From positions 1-12,649 of the forward strand of contig JADGRM010000035.1 of assembly GCA_017880945.1 (NCBI GenBank): a stretch of 12,649 nucleotides of DNA. Direction: 5' to 3'. The notes beneath the pieces were generated by a model, which was given only the letters and a program-made list of their open reading frames with translations, had not been told where the DNA came from and ran no database searches. Below are positions 11,957 through 12,649 of this stretch, in pieces. This DNA is from Gallionella sp. (GTDB lineage: Bacteria > Pseudomonadota > Gammaproteobacteria > Burkholderiales > Gallionellaceae). Within the stretch, counting starts at the first letter, position 1. Each line of letters opens with the position of its first letter. The translations under genes were made by a program, and so were the position numbers.

Positions 11957-12649
11957 ATGAAAAAAACTGCATTCGCAATCCTATTTCTACTCAGCATAAC
12001 AGCTTGCACAAGCACCCCAGTAACGCCACCGCCCGTGGTGGAGCGGCCCCCAGCAAAGATCGCGTTCGCATTGGGCGGCGGCGCGGCGCGCGGCTTTGCT
12101 CACATTGGCGTGATCAAAGCGCTGGAGGCACAAGGCATCTCTCCCGACATTGTCGTGGGCACCAGCGCCGGCTCTGTCGTGGGTGCACTCTATGCAGCCG
12201 GACTCAACGGTTTTCAAATACAGGAACTGTCCATGAACATGCAGGAAGACCAGTTTATCGACGGCTCGGGCATGTACCAATGCATTGCCGAGACGGTCAT
12301 CTCGGACAAGAGGGGTTGCATCAAGGGGCAAGCGCTGCAGGATTTCATCAACAAAAACGTCAATGGCCGCCCGATGGAAAAGCTCAATAAAACTTTTGCC
12401 GCAGTCGCCACCAACCTGGGCACTGGTGAGATGGTGGTATTCCGCACGGGCAACACCGGCATGGCAGTTCGAGCCTCATCATCCGTGCCGGTGTTTTTCG
12501 AGCCCGTTACCATCAACGGCCAGGATTACGTGGATGGCGGGCTGGTCGCGCCCGTCCCGGCAAGCGTTGCTCGCTCAATGGGTGCGGATTTCGTCATCGC
12601 CGTCGACATTTCAGACCGCCCCCAGGACAGAAAAGCGACAGGGATCACT
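11957..12649 (+). CDS. Patatin-like phospholipase, RssA-type lipoprotein (partial, runs off the window)
   Basis: The frame stays open to the last base (231 residues seen). Residues 1-17 are a lipoprotein signal (MKKTAFAILFLLSITAC, lipidated Cys17), followed by a Pro-rich linker. The patatin domain starts at about 34: oxyanion-hole motif GGGAARG (40-46), nucleophile elbow GTSAGS with Ser70, and the dyad Asp193 in VDGGLVAPVP. The catalytic Ser-Asp pair is therefore intact, predicting an acyl hydrolase acting on phospholipids or lysophospholipids. Unlike cytoplasmic RssA/YchK it would be membrane-anchored in the periplasm. AAGTGAAG before the ATG is a moderate ribosome binding site. RssA-type proteins are about 300 residues, so roughly the last quarter is outside the window. 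Confidence 0.92.
   Translation, partial: MKKTAFAILFLLSITACTSTPVTPPPVVERPPAKIAFALGGGAARGFAHIGVIKALEAQGISPDIVVGTSAGSVVGALYAAGLNGFQIQELSMNMQEDQFIDGSGMYQCIAETVISDKRGCIKGQALQDFINKNVNGRPMEKLNKTFAAVATNLGTGEMVVFRTGNTGMAVRASSSVPVFFEPVTINGQDYVDGGLVAPVPASVARSMGADFVIAVDISDRPQDRKATGIT

Overview
The window looks like a betaproteobacterial chromosome segment. The pointers are the gene families present, the RssA-like lipoprotein, the HigBA-type toxin-antitoxin pair and overall codon style; this placement is inference and the genus is not determinable by reading. Its centre is an oxalate-degradation locus: a Crp/Fnr-family regulator (1314-1922, minus), divergent from oxalyl-CoA decarboxylase (oxc, 2304-4034) and formyl-CoA:oxalate CoA-transferase (frc, 4062-5333), followed by a terminator hairpin and a small PAS-only protein (5431-5853). 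A second frc lies at 7775-9022.

The most interesting structure is a 185-bp direct repeat. The DNA from 1841 to 2025 (first 27 codons of the regulator gene, the regulator-oxc intergenic region, and the oxc promoter up to about its predicted start of transcription) occurs again at 7469-7653, directly upstream of the second frc. Both copies carry a TTGAC-N4-GTCAA dyad centred about 42 bp upstream of the predicted transcription start, with the same TATGAT -10 box at the same spacing. That is the geometry of a class II activator site, and the regulator carries the E-x-x-S-R recognition helix known from FNR-type proteins that read TTGA half-sites. The duplicated regulator start is frameshifted and truncated, so the second copy looks like a promoter cassette that puts frc2 under the same control. 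A third site of the same form lies in the oxc leader (2205-2218).

Layout: 1-311 degenerate sucC fragment; 351-1118 fumarylacetoacetate-hydrolase family protein; 1314-1922 regulator; 1923-2303 divergent control region; 2304-5333 oxc-frc operon; 5431-5853 PAS protein; 5942-6139 HPP-family fragment; 6291-7268 quinone oxidoreductase (minus); 7469-7653 promoter duplication; 7775-9022 frc2; 9085-9264 clpX-like fragment (minus); 9480-10586 membrane-anchored metallophosphoesterase; 10700-11309 toxin-antitoxin pair with a frameshifted toxin; 11350-11753 two small unrecognised envelope proteins between two imperfect repeats; 11957-end patatin-like lipoprotein, running off the window.

Together, Frc moves CoA from formyl-CoA to oxalate, Oxc decarboxylates oxalyl-CoA to formyl-CoA and CO2, and the regulator probably switches both transcription units in step. 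No oxalate transporter, formate dehydrogenase, tRNA, rRNA, CRISPR array or recognisable transposase is visible. Four truncated genes (sucC, HPP, the regulator copy, clpX) sit around the catabolic genes and point to past recombination here.
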